Source: Streptomyces violaceoruber
Lineage (GTDB): Bacteria > Actinomycetota > Actinomycetes > Streptomycetales > Streptomycetaceae
NCBI GenBank assembly: GCA_000720805.1
Contig: JODI01000020.1
Span: forward strand, 80,352-144,351
Direction of reading: 5' to 3'
Length of the DNA stretch: 64,000 bases
Below, one piece after another: positions 55,251-64,000 of this stretch; the stretch's first letter is position 1, and every line of letters starts with the position of its first letter. The translations under genes and the position numbers were made by a program. Below the pieces are notes generated by a model. That model saw only the letters and a program-made list of their open reading frames with translations, did no database searches and was not told the origin of the DNA.

Positions 55251-56158
55251 GGGGAACCGGCACGCCGCACGCCGGTGAGGCGGAGCGGGGCACCCTCGAC
55301 AAGGCCGCGGCGGAGAACTTCCCCGTGGCCCCCTTCTTCCTGCCCCGGGCCTGGCGTACCGACCTGATGGCGGTCTACGGCTTCGCCCGTCTCGTCGACG
55401 ACATCGGTGACGGCGACCTGGCCCCCGGCGGCGCCGACGCCCGGCTGCTCGGCGTGTCGCCCGCGGACGCCGAGGACCGGATGGTCCTGCTGGACGCCTT
55501 CGAGGCCGACCTCAACCGCGTCTTCGACCGGTCCGGTCCGGGGCCGCGCCACCCGCTGCTGCGCCGCCTCCAGCCGACCGTCCGCCGCCGCGCGCTGACC
55601 CCGGAGCCCTTCCTCGGCCTGATCGCCGCCAACCGCCAGGACCAGCTCGTCGCGCGCTACGAGACCTACGACGACCTCCTCGCGTACTGCGAACTGTCCG
55701 CGAACCCCGTCGGCCGCCTGGTGCTCGCCGTCACCGGCACCTCGACCCCCGAGCGGATCCGCCGCTCCGACGAGATCTGCACGGCCCTGCAGATCGTCGA
55801 ACACCTCCAGGACGTCGCCGAGGACCTCGGCCGCGACCGCATCTACCTGCCCGCCGCCGACATGAAGCGCTTTCACGTTCAGGAAGCGGATCTCGCCATG
55901 AAAACCGGGGGCGCGTCCGTGCGCGCTCTGGTTGCATACGAAGCACAACGCGCCCGCGATCTCCTGAATGAAGGCGCCCCCCTGGTGGGTAGCGTCCACG
56001 GCAGGTTGAAGCTGCTGCTCGCAGGGTTCGTGGCGGGGGGAAGGGCGGCGATCCGCGCGATCGCCGCCGCCGAATACGACGTACTTCCCGGCCCGCCCGA
56101 GCCCGGCAAGATCCAGTTGCTGCGCGAGGTGGGCGTCGTTCTGCGAGGAGAGGGGTGA
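55247..56158 (+). CDS. hpnC: Squalene synthase HpnC (hydroxysqualene synthase)
   Basis: 303 aa from a GTG at 55247; a GTG 30 bp upstream is in frame. A trans-isoprenyl/squalene-phytoene synthase domain: AENFPVAPFFLPRAWRTDLM, then YGFARLVDDIGDGD (first Asp-rich motif), SANPVGRLVLAV and EHLQDVAEDLGRDRIYLP (second Asp-rich motif). In bacteria that lack a one-step squalene synthase, HpnD makes presqualene diphosphate, HpnC turns it into hydroxysqualene and HpnE reduces that to squalene. It is the first enzyme gene of the operon; it shares 4 bp with hpnD (GTGA). Confidence 0.93.
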   Translation: MRGTGTPHAGEAERGTLDKAAAENFPVAPFFLPRAWRTDLMAVYGFARLVDDIGDGDLAPGGADARLLGVSPADAEDRMVLLDAFEADLNRVFDRSGPGPRHPLLRRLQPTVRRRALTPEPFLGLIAANRQDQLVARYETYDDLLAYCELSANPVGRLVLAVTGTSTPERIRRSDEICTALQIVEHLQDVAEDLGRDRIYLPAADMKRFHVQEADLAMKTGGASVRALVAYEAQRARDLLNEGAPLVGSVHGRLKLLLAGFVAGGRAAIRAIAAAEYDVLPGPPEPGKIQLLREVGVVLRGEG

Positions 56159-57105
56159 TCCGGACCGTGGAGTCGGAACCGCACGCGTCCGCACCGGTAC
56201 TCGCCGCCTACAGCTACTGCGAGACCGTGACCGGGCAACAGGCCCGCAACTTCGCGTACGGCATCAGACTGCTGCCGACGCCCAAGCGTCGCGCGATGTC
56301 GGCGCTGTACGCGTTCTCCCGGCGCGTCGACGACATCGGCGACGGAGCGCTGGCGAGCGAGGTCAAGACCGCGAGGCTTCAGGACACCCGGGCGATGCTG
56401 TCCCGGGTGCGCGACGGCGCGGTCGCCGAGGACGACACCGATCCGGTCGCGGTCGCCCTCGCGCACGCCGCGGCGACCTTCCCGATCCCGCTGAGCGGTC
56501 TGGACGAGCTCATCGACGGTGTCCTGATGGACGTCGGCGGCGAGACCTACGAGACCTGGGACGACCTGAAGGTGTACTGCCGCTGTGTCGCGGGCGCCAT
56601 CGGGCGGCTCTCGCTCGGCGTCTTCGGCACCGAACCGGGAGCGCGCGGCGCCGAGCGCGCGCCGGAGTACGCCGACACGCTCGGACTGGCGCTCCAGCTC
56701 ACCAACATCCTGCGGGACGTCCGCGAGGACGCCGAGGGCGGGCGCACCTATCTGCCCGCCGACGACCTCGCCAAGTTCGGCTGCTCGGCGGGCTTCAAGG
56801 GGCCGAAACCACCGGAGGGATCGGACTTCGCGGGCCTCGTGCACTTCGAAGTGCGTCGGGCCCGCGCCCTTTTCGCCGAGGGCTACCGGCTGCTCCCGAT
56901 GCTCGACAGGCGCAGCGGCGCCTGTGTCGCCGCCATGGCCGGCATCTACCGCCGTCTCCTCGACCGCATCGAGCGAGACCCGGAGGCCGTGCTGCGTGGC
57001 CGGGTCTCGCTGCCCGGGCGGGAGAAGGCGTACGTCGCCGTGCGCGGCCTGTCCGGCCTGGACGCCCGGCATGTGACCCGCCGGACCGTCAGGAGGCGTG
57101 CCTGA
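56155..57105 (+). CDS. hpnD: Presqualene diphosphate synthase HpnD
   Basis: 316 aa from a GTG. The paralogue of HpnC, with YCETVTGQQARNFAYGIRLL, ALYAFSRRVDDIGDG (first Asp-rich motif), YCRCVAGAIGRLSLGVFG and QLTNILRDVREDAEGGRTYL (second Asp-rich motif). The longer, more conserved core is typical of HpnD, which condenses two farnesyl diphosphates to presqualene diphosphate. The stop overlaps the ATG of a small ORF (TGATG). Association with squalene synthesis, not carotenoids, is supported by shc downstream. Confidence 0.93.
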   Translation: MIRTVESEPHASAPVLAAYSYCETVTGQQARNFAYGIRLLPTPKRRAMSALYAFSRRVDDIGDGALASEVKTARLQDTRAMLSRVRDGAVAEDDTDPVAVALAHAAATFPIPLSGLDELIDGVLMDVGGETYETWDDLKVYCRCVAGAIGRLSLGVFGTEPGARGAERAPEYADTLGLALQLTNILRDVREDAEGGRTYLPADDLAKFGCSAGFKGPKPPEGSDFAGLVHFEVRRARALFAEGYRLLPMLDRRSGACVAAMAGIYRRLLDRIERDPEAVLRGRVSLPGREKAYVAVRGLSGLDARHVTRRTVRRRA

Positions 57106-57239
57106 TGGACAATCCGGTCCAAGGTGATGTCGCCGGAGAAAAGCGGCACGCAACCCTCCGGCGGGGGACGGCGTCCCTGACTGCGACGGCCTGCCGTGCA
57201 CTGTTCCACGGCGGCCGGGCGGGGGAGGACGCACGATGA
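57105..57239 (+). CDS. Small DUF6380-like protein between hpnD and hpnE
   Basis: 44 aa from ATG 57105, which overlaps the hpnD stop. It begins MDNPVQGDVAGEKRHATLRR and contains GTASLTATACRALF, a pattern I recall from the DUF6380 family of short Streptomyces proteins. Its TGA overlaps the hpnE ATG (ATGA), so it is coupled on both sides. It is basic and lacks a membrane segment. Its function is unknown. A small gene is annotated at this position in S. coelicolor as I recall it. Confidence 0.65.
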   Translation: MDNPVQGDVAGEKRHATLRRGTASLTATACRALFHGGRAGEDAR

Positions 57240-58663
57240 CCGACGGCACACCGTCCGACGAGCCGCTGGCCGGCACGCCGGAAACCTCCGGAAGAGACGC
57301 CGTCGTGATCGGCGGCGGGCTCGCCGGCATCACCGCCGCGCTCGCACTCGCGGACGCCGGAGTCCGGGTGACGTTGCTCGAGGGCAGGCCGCGCCTGGGC
57401 GGACTCGCCTTCTCCTTCCAGCGCGACGGTCTGACCGTCGACAACGGGCAGCACGTGTACCTGCGCTGCTGCACCGCCTACCGCTGGTTCCTCGACCGGA
57501 TCGAGGGCTCGGCGCTGGCTCCGCTGCAGGATCGTCTCGACGTGCCCGTCCTCGACGTCGACCGGCCCGAGGGCAGACGGCTCGGCAGGCTGCGGCGCGA
57601 CGCGCTGCCGGTGCCCCTGCATCTGGGGCGCAGCCTCGCCACGTACCCGCATCTCTCGCTCGCCGAACGCGCCGGAGTGGGCCGTGCCGCGCTCGCGCTC
57701 AAGGGGCTCGACCTCGCCGATCCGACCCTGGACACCCAGGACTTCGGCAGCTGGCTGACCGCGCACGGTCAGTCGGCGCGTGCCATCGAGGCCCTGTGGG
57801 ACCTGGTCGGGGTCGCCACCCTCAACGCGGTCGCGGGCGACGCCTCGCTCGGGCTCGCCGCGATGGTGTTCAAGACCGGTCTGCTGTCCGACCCCGGCGC
57901 GGCCGACATCGGATGGGCGCGCGTCCCGCTGGGCGAACTGCATGACCGGCTGGCCCGCAAGGCGCTCGACTCCGCGGGCGTGCGTACCGAAGTCCGTACA
58001 CGCGTCACCTCCATCTCTACTGACGAGAACGGGCGCCTACGCGTTCAGGTTCCCGGCGAGACGCTCCGGGCGGACGCCGTCGTGCTCGCCGTACCGCAGC
58101 GCGAGGCCCACGACCTGCTGCCCGCGGGAGCGCTCGACGCCCCCGAGCGGCTGCTGGAGATGGGCACCGCGCCGATCCTCAACGTCCATGTCGTCTACGA
58201 CCGGACGGTGCTCACCCGGCCCTTCTTCGCGGCGCTCGGCACGCCGGTGCAGTGGGTCTTCGACCGGACCGAGGCCTCCGGGCTGCGTGAGGGGCAGTAC
58301 CTCGCGCTGTCCCAGTCGGCGGCCCACGACGAGATCGACGAGCCCGTGGCCGTGCTGCGGGAGCGCTACCTGCCGGAACTGGAGCGGCTGCTGCCCCGCG
58401 CGCGGGAGGCCGAGGTGAAGGACTTCTTCGTGACCAGGGAACGTACGGCGACGTTCGCGCCCGCGCCCGGTGTCGGGCGCCTGAGGCCCGGCGCCCGCAC
58501 CAAGGCACCCGGCCTGTACCTGGCCGGAGCGTGGACCGCCACGGGGTGGCCCGCGACCATGGAGAGCGCGGTCCGCAGCGGAGTGAGCGCGGCCGACGCC
58601 GCACTCGGCGCCCTGGGCCGGCCTCGCCCCCGCCACCTCTTCGAGTTCGAGGAGGCGGCCTGA
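57236..58663 (+). CDS. hpnE: Hydroxysqualene dehydroxylase HpnE
   Basis: 475 aa of the phytoene-desaturase-like FAD family. The FAD loop is VVIGGGLAGITAALALAD near residues 23-40, with GRPRLGGLAFSFQRDGLTVD after it. The C-terminal FAD motif is APGLYLAGAWTATGWPATME. HpnE reduces hydroxysqualene to squalene. The strand FDRTEASGLREGQYLALSQS fits HpnE better than the carotenoid enzymes. The ATG overlaps the stop of the small DUF6380-like ORF, and the stop overlaps a possible ATG of the next gene. Confidence 0.92.
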   Translation: MTDGTPSDEPLAGTPETSGRDAVVIGGGLAGITAALALADAGVRVTLLEGRPRLGGLAFSFQRDGLTVDNGQHVYLRCCTAYRWFLDRIEGSALAPLQDRLDVPVLDVDRPEGRRLGRLRRDALPVPLHLGRSLATYPHLSLAERAGVGRAALALKGLDLADPTLDTQDFGSWLTAHGQSARAIEALWDLVGVATLNAVAGDASLGLAAMVFKTGLLSDPGAADIGWARVPLGELHDRLARKALDSAGVRTEVRTRVTSISTDENGRLRVQVPGETLRADAVVLAVPQREAHDLLPAGALDAPERLLEMGTAPILNVHVVYDRTVLTRPFFAALGTPVQWVFDRTEASGLREGQYLALSQSAAHDEIDEPVAVLRERYLPELERLLPRAREAEVKDFFVTRERTATFAPAPGVGRLRPGARTKAPGLYLAGAWTATGWPATMESAVRSGVSAADAALGALGRPRPRHLFEFEEAA

Positions 58664-58725
58664 TGCTGGATCAGGACGGGATGGCGGGCTCCCGCCCCTC
58701 CGGTACCGCGACAAGAGGAGAGACT

Positions 58726-59799
58726 GTGCCCACTGTGCCCCCGGCCTCGACGGCCGCTCGGAGGACCGCGGTGGACGTGACCGCGCTCCTGGAGCGCGGC
58801 CGGACCCTGGCCACACCGGTGCTGCGGGCGGCGATCGACCGCCTGGCAGCCCCCATGGACACTGTTTCCGCCTACCACTTCGGCTGGATCGACGCCCAGG
58901 GCAACCCCGCCGACGGCGACGGCGGCAAGGCCGTGCGTCCGGCGCTCGCGGTGCTCTCCGCCGAGGTCACCGGCGCGGCTCCCGAGACCGGTGTCCCCGG
59001 CGCGGTCGCCGTCGAGCTGGTCCACAACTTCTCGCTGCTGCACGACGACCTGATGGACGGCGACGAACAGCGCCGACACCGCGACACCGTCTGGAAGGTG
59101 CACGGCCCGGCCCAGGCGATCCTGGTCGGCGACGCCCTGTTCGCCCTCGCCAACGAGGTGCTGCTGGAGCTCGGCACGGTCGAGGCCGGCCGTGCCGCCC
59201 GCCGTCTGGCCACCGCCACCCGTGCGCTGATCGACGGTCAGGCGCAGGACATCTCCTACGAGCACCGCGACCGCGTCAGCGTCGAGGAGTGCCTGGAGAT
59301 GGAGGGCAACAAGACCGGCGCCCTGCTCGCCTGCGCCAGCTCCATCGGCGCGGTGCTCGGCGGCGCGGACGACCGCACCGCCGACACCCTGGAGAAGTAC
59401 GGCTACCACCTCGGTCTCGCCTTCCAGGCCGTCGACGACCTCCTCGGCATCTGGGGCGACCCGGTCGCCACCGGCAAGCAGACCTGGAGCGACCTGCGCC
59501 AGCGCAAGAAGTCCCTGCCGGTCGTGGCCGCGCTCGCGGCGGGCGGCCCCGCCTCCGAGCGGCTCGGCGAGATCCTCGCCGCCGACGCCAAGAGCAGTGA
59601 CGTCGAGAACTTCTCCGAGGAGGAGTTCGCGGCCCGCGCCGCCCTCATCGAGGAGGCCGGCGCCCGCGAGTGGACGGCCCAGGAAGCCCGCCGTCAGCAC
59701 ACCATCGCCATCGAAGCCCTGGACGCCGTGGACATGCCCGACCGGGTACGGGCGCAGTTCACGGCGCTCGCCGACTTCGTCGTCGTACGAAAGAGATGA
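58726..59799 (+). CDS. Polyprenyl (farnesyl-type) diphosphate synthase
   Basis: 357 aa from a GTG at 58726 with an excellent AGAGGAGA site 4 nt upstream. An ATG at 58663, coupled to the hpnE stop, would add 21 residues and cannot be excluded. First Asp-rich motif HDDLMDGDEQRRHRDT; second QAVDDLLGIWGD. The residues before the first motif (VHNFSLLHDDLM) have no bulky pair that would force a very short product, so FPP or GGPP are possible; in the hopanoid operon FPP for squalene is likely. Confidence 0.9.
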   Translation: MPTVPPASTAARRTAVDVTALLERGRTLATPVLRAAIDRLAAPMDTVSAYHFGWIDAQGNPADGDGGKAVRPALAVLSAEVTGAAPETGVPGAVAVELVHNFSLLHDDLMDGDEQRRHRDTVWKVHGPAQAILVGDALFALANEVLLELGTVEAGRAARRLATATRALIDGQAQDISYEHRDRVSVEECLEMEGNKTGALLACASSIGAVLGGADDRTADTLEKYGYHLGLAFQAVDDLLGIWGDPVATGKQTWSDLRQRKKSLPVVAALAAGGPASERLGEILAADAKSSDVENFSEEEFAARAALIEEAGAREWTAQEARRQHTIAIEALDAVDMPDRVRAQFTALADFVVVRKR

Positions 59800-59832
59800 T
59801 CACTATCGGTCGGATAACCCTCGCGTAGTCGC

Positions 59833-59865
59833 CGGCCGGTGTCGCGGGACGTGACGCACCGGCCG
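59833..59865 (+). promoter_or_regulatory. Inverted repeat in hopanoid operon before shc
   Basis: A 9-bp stem (CGGCCGGTG at 59833-59841 with its complement at 59857-59865) encloses 15 nt in the 118-bp gap between the prenyl synthase gene and shc. It could attenuate transcription or set relative expression of shc. No U-run is present. Confidence 0.4.
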
Positions 59866-59917
59866 ACGGCGGACCCACAGCAGACGCACCGATTGCACAC
59901 TGCACGAAGGGGAAGCC

Positions 59918-61909
59918 ATGACAGCGACGACCGACGGAAGCACCGGGGCCCTGCAGCCCCGCGCTGCCTCGGCCAGCGACACCCACAGCACCACCCCCGT
60001 GGCGGCGGGGGCACGCGAAGCCGCCGTGCACGCAGTACGACGCTCCACCGAGTTTCTGCTGTCCCGACAGGATGCCGAGGGCTGGTGGAAGGGCGACCTC
60101 GAGACCAACGTCACGATGGACGCCGAGGACCTGCTGCTGCGGCAGTTCCTGGGCATCCGCGACGAGGCGACGACCCACGCCGCCGCGCTCTTCATCCGCG
60201 GTGAGCAGCGCGAGGACGGCACCTGGGCCACCTTCTACGGCGGTCCGGGCGAACTCTCCACCACCATCGAGGCGTACGTCGCCCTGCGCCTGGCCGGCGA
60301 CGCGCCGGACGCACCGCACATGGCGAAGGCCTCCGCCTGGATCCGCGACCGGGGCGGGATCGCCGCCGCCCGGGTCTTCACCCGGATCTGGCTGGCCCTG
60401 TTCGGCTGGTGGAAGTGGGAGGACCTGCCCGAACTCCCGCCGGAGCTGATCTACTTCCCCACGTGGTTCCCGCTCAACATCTACGACTTCGGGTGCTGGG
60501 CCCGTCAGACCATCGTCCCGCTGACGATCGTCTCCGCGAAGCGGCCGGTGCGGCCCGCCCCCTTCCCGCTCGACGAACTGCACTCCGATCCCGCGCACCC
60601 GAACCCGGCCAAACCCCTTGCCCGCCTGGCGAGTTGGGACGGTGCCTTCGAACGGCTCGACAAGGCGCTGCACGTCCTGCGCAAGGTCGCGCCGCGCAGG
60701 CTGCGCAAGGCGGCGATGAACTCCGCCGCCCGCTGGATCATCGAGCGACAGGAGAACGACGGCTGCTGGGGCGGCATCCAGCCGCCGGCCGTGTACTCGG
60801 TCATCGCCCTCCACCTCCTCGGCTACGACCTCGAACACCCCGTGATGCGCGCGGGACTTCAGTCGCTGGACCGTTTCACCGTGTGGCGCGAGGACGGGGC
60901 CCGGATGATCGAGGCCTGTCAGTCGCCGGTGTGGGACACCTGTCTCGCCACCATCGCGCTCGCCGACGCGGGGGTGCCGGCCGATCACCCCCAGCTGGTC
61001 AAGGCCGCCGACTGGATGCTCGGCGAACAGATCGTGCGACCCGGCGACTGGTCCGTGAAGCGGCCGGGGCTGCCGCCGGGCGGCTGGGCGTTCGAGTTCC
61101 ACAACGCCAACTACCCCGACATCGACGACACCGCCGAGGTGGTCCTCGCGCTGCGCCGGGTCCGGCACCACGACCCGGAGCGGGTGGAGAGGGCGATCGG
61201 GCGCGGGGTGCGCTGGAACCTCGGGATGCAGTCGAAGAACGGGGCGTGGGGCGCCTTCGACGTCGACAACACCAGCCAGTTCCCCAACCGGCTGCCGTTC
61301 TGCGACTTCGGCGAGGTCATCGACCCGCCGTCCGCCGACGTCACCGCGCACGTGGTGGAGATGCTGGCCGTCGAGGGCCTGTCGCACGATCCGCGCACCC
61401 GGCGCGGCATCGAGTGGCTGCTCGCCGAACAGGAGCTGGACGGCTCGTGGTTCGGGCGCTGGGGCGTCAACTACATCTACGGCACCGGGTCGGTGGTGCC
61501 CGCCCTGGCCGCGGCCGGACTGCCCGCCTCGCACCCGGCGATCCGGCGGGCGGTGACCTGGCTGGAGTCCGTCCAGAACGACGACGGCGGCTGGGGCGAG
61601 GACCTGCGCTCCTACAAGGACAGCACGAGGTGGAGCGGACGGGGCGCCTCCACCGCCTCGCAGACAGGGTGGGCGCTGATGGCCCTGCTGGCGGCGGGGG
61701 AGAAGGACTCCAAGGCCGTCGAGCGGGGCATCGAATGGCTCGCGAGCACCCAGCGCGAGGACGGTTCCTGGGACGAGCCCTACTTCACCGGCACCGGCTT
61801 CCCCTGGGACTTCTCCATCAACTACCACCTCTACCGGCAGGTCTTCCCGCTGACCGCACTCGGCCGGTACGTCCACGGAGAGCCGTTCTCCGGGGCCGAG
61901 GGGGGCTGA
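59918..61909 (+). CDS. shc: Squalene-hopene cyclase
   Basis: 663 aa with AAGGGGA before the ATG. The catalytic DIDD motif is at 401-404 (protonating Asp), and at least six QW repeats are visible, for example QDAEGWWKGD, QRENDGCWGG-type and QNDDGGWGED segments. Membrane-binding hydrophobic residues lie around 155-200 (RIWLALFGWWKW, IYFPTWFPL). It cyclises squalene to the pentacyclic hopene and hopanol, the core of bacterial hopanoids, as a monotopic membrane protein. It overlaps hpnG by one base. Confidence 0.97.
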   Translation: MTATTDGSTGALQPRAASASDTHSTTPVAAGAREAAVHAVRRSTEFLLSRQDAEGWWKGDLETNVTMDAEDLLLRQFLGIRDEATTHAAALFIRGEQREDGTWATFYGGPGELSTTIEAYVALRLAGDAPDAPHMAKASAWIRDRGGIAAARVFTRIWLALFGWWKWEDLPELPPELIYFPTWFPLNIYDFGCWARQTIVPLTIVSAKRPVRPAPFPLDELHSDPAHPNPAKPLARLASWDGAFERLDKALHVLRKVAPRRLRKAAMNSAARWIIERQENDGCWGGIQPPAVYSVIALHLLGYDLEHPVMRAGLQSLDRFTVWREDGARMIEACQSPVWDTCLATIALADAGVPADHPQLVKAADWMLGEQIVRPGDWSVKRPGLPPGGWAFEFHNANYPDIDDTAEVVLALRRVRHHDPERVERAIGRGVRWNLGMQSKNGAWGAFDVDNTSQFPNRLPFCDFGEVIDPPSADVTAHVVEMLAVEGLSHDPRTRRGIEWLLAEQELDGSWFGRWGVNYIYGTGSVVPALAAAGLPASHPAIRRAVTWLESVQNDDGGWGEDLRSYKDSTRWSGRGASTASQTGWALMALLAAGEKDSKAVERGIEWLASTQREDGSWDEPYFTGTGFPWDFSINYHLYRQVFPLTALGRYVHGEPFSGAEGG

Positions 61910-62550
61910 TGGGCGGCCAGCCCGCTCCGGCACCGCTGCTGATCGCCTGCGCGCTCGGCATCGAGCACCTCGCCCTGCGCAGCGGCGACCGGGGCGGTGC
62001 CGACGGGCCGGTCACCGTGCTGCGCACCGGCATGGGACCGAAGGCGGCCGAGCGGGCCGTCACCCGCGCCCTGTCCGCCCCGGCGCTCGACGCGGCCGCC
62101 GTACTGGCCACCGGCTTCTGCGCGGGGCTCGCCCCCGGCATGCACCCCGGTGACCTGGTCGTCGCCGATGAGACCCGGGACCCGCGCGGCACCGTGCCGT
62201 GCGTGGGTACCGAACTGCTCGTCAAGGAGCTCGTGCGGGCCCTGCCCGGACGCACCGTCCACACCGGGCCGCTCACCGGTTCCGATCACGTCGTCCGCGG
62301 GCACGAACGCTCGGACCTGCTCGCGACCGGCGCGATCGCGGTCGACATGGAATCCGCGGCCACGCTCCTGAGCGCCGTACGCACGGGCGAGCGCCCGGTT
62401 GCGGCCGTCCGGGTGGTGGTGGACGCTCCGGAACATGAACTTGTCCGGATCGGCACGGTGCGCGGTGGAATATCGGCTTTCCGTGTTCTTCGTTCCGTAC
62501 TTCCCGCTTATTACGAATGGCACCGTTCCTTGCTGCTCCCCAGGAGGTGA
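61909..62550 (+). CDS. hpnG: Adenosylhopane nucleosidase HpnG-like phosphorylase
   Basis: 213 aa, with its ATG inside the shc stop (TGATG). A purine-nucleosidase/MTA phosphorylase fold: LLIACALGIEHLALR, VLRTGMGPKAAERAV, ATGFCAGLAPGMHPGDLV, VDMESAATL with the active-site Glu and VRVVVDAPEHE with the catalytic Asp. In hopanoid loci HpnG removes adenine from adenosylhopane to give ribosylhopane. It precedes hpnH, the expected adenosyl-adding enzyme. The stop lies 5 bp before hpnH. Confidence 0.9.
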   Translation: MGGQPAPAPLLIACALGIEHLALRSGDRGGADGPVTVLRTGMGPKAAERAVTRALSAPALDAAAVLATGFCAGLAPGMHPGDLVVADETRDPRGTVPCVGTELLVKELVRALPGRTVHTGPLTGSDHVVRGHERSDLLATGAIAVDMESAATLLSAVRTGERPVAAVRVVVDAPEHELVRIGTVRGGISAFRVLRSVLPAYYEWHRSLLLPRR

Positions 62551-62555
62551 GCCAG

Positions 62556-63578
62556 ATGGCCATGCCGCTGCGCCAGTCCATCAAGGTCGCTACATACTTG
62601 GCCGAACAAAAGCTCCGCAAGCGGGACAAGTTTCCGCTCATTGTGGAACTTGAACCTCTCTTCGCGTGCAACCTGAAGTGCGAGGGCTGCGGCAAGATCC
62701 AGCACCCGGCCGGGGTGCTGAAACAGCGCATGCCGGTGGCGCAGGCCGTCGGGGCGGTGCTGGAATCCGGTGCGCCGATGGTGTCCATCGCCGGCGGCGA
62801 ACCGCTCATGCATCCTCAGATCGACGAGATCGTGCGGCAGTTGGTGGCGAGGAAGAAGTACGTCTTCCTCTGCACCAACGCCATGCTGCTGCGCAAGAAG
62901 ATGGACAAGTTCACGCCCTCTCCCTACTTCGCCTTCGCGGTGCACATCGACGGGCTGCGTGAGCGGCACGACGAGTCCGTCGCGAAGGAGGGCGTGTTCG
63001 ACGAGGCGGTGGAGGCGATCAAGGAGGCCAAGAAGCGCGGCTTCCGGGTCACCACCAACTCGACCTTCTTCAACACGGACACCCCGCAGACCATCATCGA
63101 GGTGCTCAACTTCCTCAACGACGACCTCAAGGTCGACGAGATGATGATCTCGCCCGCCTACGCCTACGAGAAGGCGCCCGACCAGGAACACTTCCTGGGC
63201 GTGGAGCAGACCCGTGAGCTGTTCAAGAAGGCCTTCGCGGGCGGCAACCGCAGGAAGTGGCGGCTCAACCACTCCCCGCTCTTCCTGGACTTCCTGGAGG
63301 GCAAGGTCGACTTCCCCTGCACGGCCTGGGCGATCCCGAACTACTCGCTGTTCGGCTGGCAACGGCCCTGCTACCTGATGAGCGACGGGTACGTGCCCAC
63401 GTACCGCGAACTCATCGAGGAGACCGACTGGGACAAGTACGGCCGCGGCAAGGACCCGCGCTGCGCCAACTGCATGGCGCACTGCGGCTACGAGCCCACC
63501 GCCGTCCTCGCCACCATGGGTTCCCTCAAGGAGTCCCTGCGCGCCATGCGCGAGACCGTCTCCGGAAACCGCGAGTAG
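62556..63578 (+). CDS. hpnH: Radical SAM adenosylhopane synthase HpnH
   Basis: 340 aa with a near-perfect AGGAGGTGA site at 62542-62550 and a 5-nt spacer. The radical-SAM cluster Cys38-x3-Cys42-x2-Cys45 ([13 protein letters not shown]) is followed by the glycine-rich [14 protein letters not shown]-binding motif. The C-terminal part carries further Cys residues ([10 protein letters not shown]). It adds the 5'-deoxyadenosyl radical to hopene to form adenosylhopane, the first step of C35 hopanoid synthesis. Confidence 0.95.
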   Translation: MAMPLRQSIKVATYLAEQKLRKRDKFPLIVELEPLFACNLKCEGCGKIQHPAGVLKQRMPVAQAVGAVLESGAPMVSIAGGEPLMHPQIDEIVRQLVARKKYVFLCTNAMLLRKKMDKFTPSPYFAFAVHIDGLRERHDESVAKEGVFDEAVEAIKEAKKRGFRVTTNSTFFNTDTPQTIIEVLNFLNDDLKVDEMMISPAYAYEKAPDQEHFLGVEQTRELFKKAFAGGNRRKWRLNHSPLFLDFLEGKVDFPCTAWAIPNYSLFGWQRPCYLMSDGYVPTYRELIEETDWDKYGRGKDPRCANCMAHCGYEPTAVLATMGSLKESLRAMRETVSGNRE

Positions 63579-63582
63579 CGCC

Positions 63583-64000
63583 ATGACCGCCGTCTCCTTG
63601 GGCGTCCCCGAGGTACCGGTCCGGCCGATCGCCGAGCGACGCGTGTCCCGGCAGATCCACGTCGGACCGGTGGCGGTCGGGGGCGGGGCCCCGGTGTCGG
63701 TGCAGTCGATGACGACGACCCGTACGTCCGACATCGGCGCCACCCTGCAGCAGATCGCCGAGCTCACCGCGTCCGGCTGTCAGATCGTCCGCGTGGCCTG
63801 CCCCACGCAGGACGACGCGGACGCCCTCGCGACCATCGCCCGCAAGTCGCAGATCCCGGTGATCGCGGACATCCACTTCCAGCCCAAGTACGTCTTCGCG
63901 GCCATCCCCCCGAGGCCCTGGTCGAGAGCGCCCTGTGGGAAGCCTCCCTCTTCGAGGAGCACGACTTCCGGGACATCAAGATCTCGGTGAAGCACAACGA
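63583..64000 (+). pseudogene. ispG: ispG copy with internal deletion and frameshift (3' end outside window)
   Basis: The N-terminal 108 residues read as 4-hydroxy-3-methylbut-2-enyl diphosphate synthase ([58 protein letters not shown]). Immediately after FAAI the sequence continues, in another frame, as [20 protein letters not shown] and [10 protein letters not shown], which is downstream by about 56 residues in intact IspG. In the original frame a stop occurs at 63988. Streptomyces often keeps a second ispG elsewhere, so loss is tolerable. Either a true pseudogene or a sequence error. Confidence 0.8.

Overview
The window is high-GC actinobacterial DNA with NNS-biased codon use, GTG/TTG starts, a WhiB protein, an SsgA-like sporulation protein, a small two-domain laccase, an LPFR-type micro-protein and a bacterial hopanoid locus. 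Together these point firmly to Streptomyces. From memory, the gene order follows the Streptomyces coelicolor segment that runs from the small laccase (SCO6712) past ssgD (SCO6722), the SCO6745 family and idi (SCO6750) to the hopanoid genes (SCO6759 onward). That synteny was recalled and not computed. No tRNA, rRNA, CRISPR array, transposase or prophage gene was seen.

Region 1 (1-13.8 kb): a truncated ThuA-domain secreted protein, the laccase with a downstream LacI regulator, a two-domain VOC protein, a WhiB protein, an acyl-ACP desaturase behind a four-copy operator array, and dimethylargininase. Next is a beta-lactamase locus (blaB-blaA divergent from blaL) that matches the Streptomyces cacaoi arrangement. 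Then comes a two-gene resistance-type operon, an ABC-F protein followed by a UvrA-like protein, with a leader that looks like a ribosome-controlled attenuator.

Region 2 (13.8-27.2 kb): GPP34, a PEP-mutase-like enzyme, SsgD-like protein, a beta-propeller protein, endonuclease V and small housekeeping proteins. A fatty-acid degradation block follows: CaiB-type racemase/CoA-transferase, a deleted acyl-CoA dehydrogenase, thiolase and FadB-like protein. A degenerate stretch and a MerR regulator preceded by 13-bp repeats end the region.

Region 3 (27.2-46.2 kb): an L-asparagine-type permease, three secreted peptidases (M1, S15, M14), a D-amino-acid oxidase-like flavoprotein, a second ABC-F protein, Tex, an LPFR micro-protein, a block of 34-bp repeats, GlxA/DJ-1 proteins, an enoyl-CoA hydratase, a HATPase and type I IPP isomerase.

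Region 4 (46.4-54.9 kb): galE diverges from a tightly overlapping operon for a CDP-activated polyol/glycerol phosphate product: a DUF5941/CDP-alcohol phosphotransferase, a LicC-like nucleotidyltransferase, a glycerol-1-phosphate dehydrogenase-like enzyme, a second CDP-alcohol phosphotransferase, a GT2 glycosyltransferase and a TagGH-type ABC exporter. The divergent promoter region carries an 11-bp direct-repeat array that looks like a PhoP box. A phosphate-regulated envelope polymer or lipid is the most interesting candidate system here.

Region 5 (55-64 kb): the hopanoid operon. HpnC, HpnD and HpnE make squalene, a polyprenyl diphosphate synthase supplies precursor, Shc cyclises squalene, and HpnH and HpnG build and trim the adenosyl side chain. 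A small DUF6380-like ORF sits between hpnD and hpnE, coupled on both sides. The terminal ispG copy lacks about 56 internal codons and is frameshifted, and the acyl-CoA dehydrogenase in region 2 shows a similar internal deletion. Either both are real pseudogenes or the assembly has collapsed at these sites.
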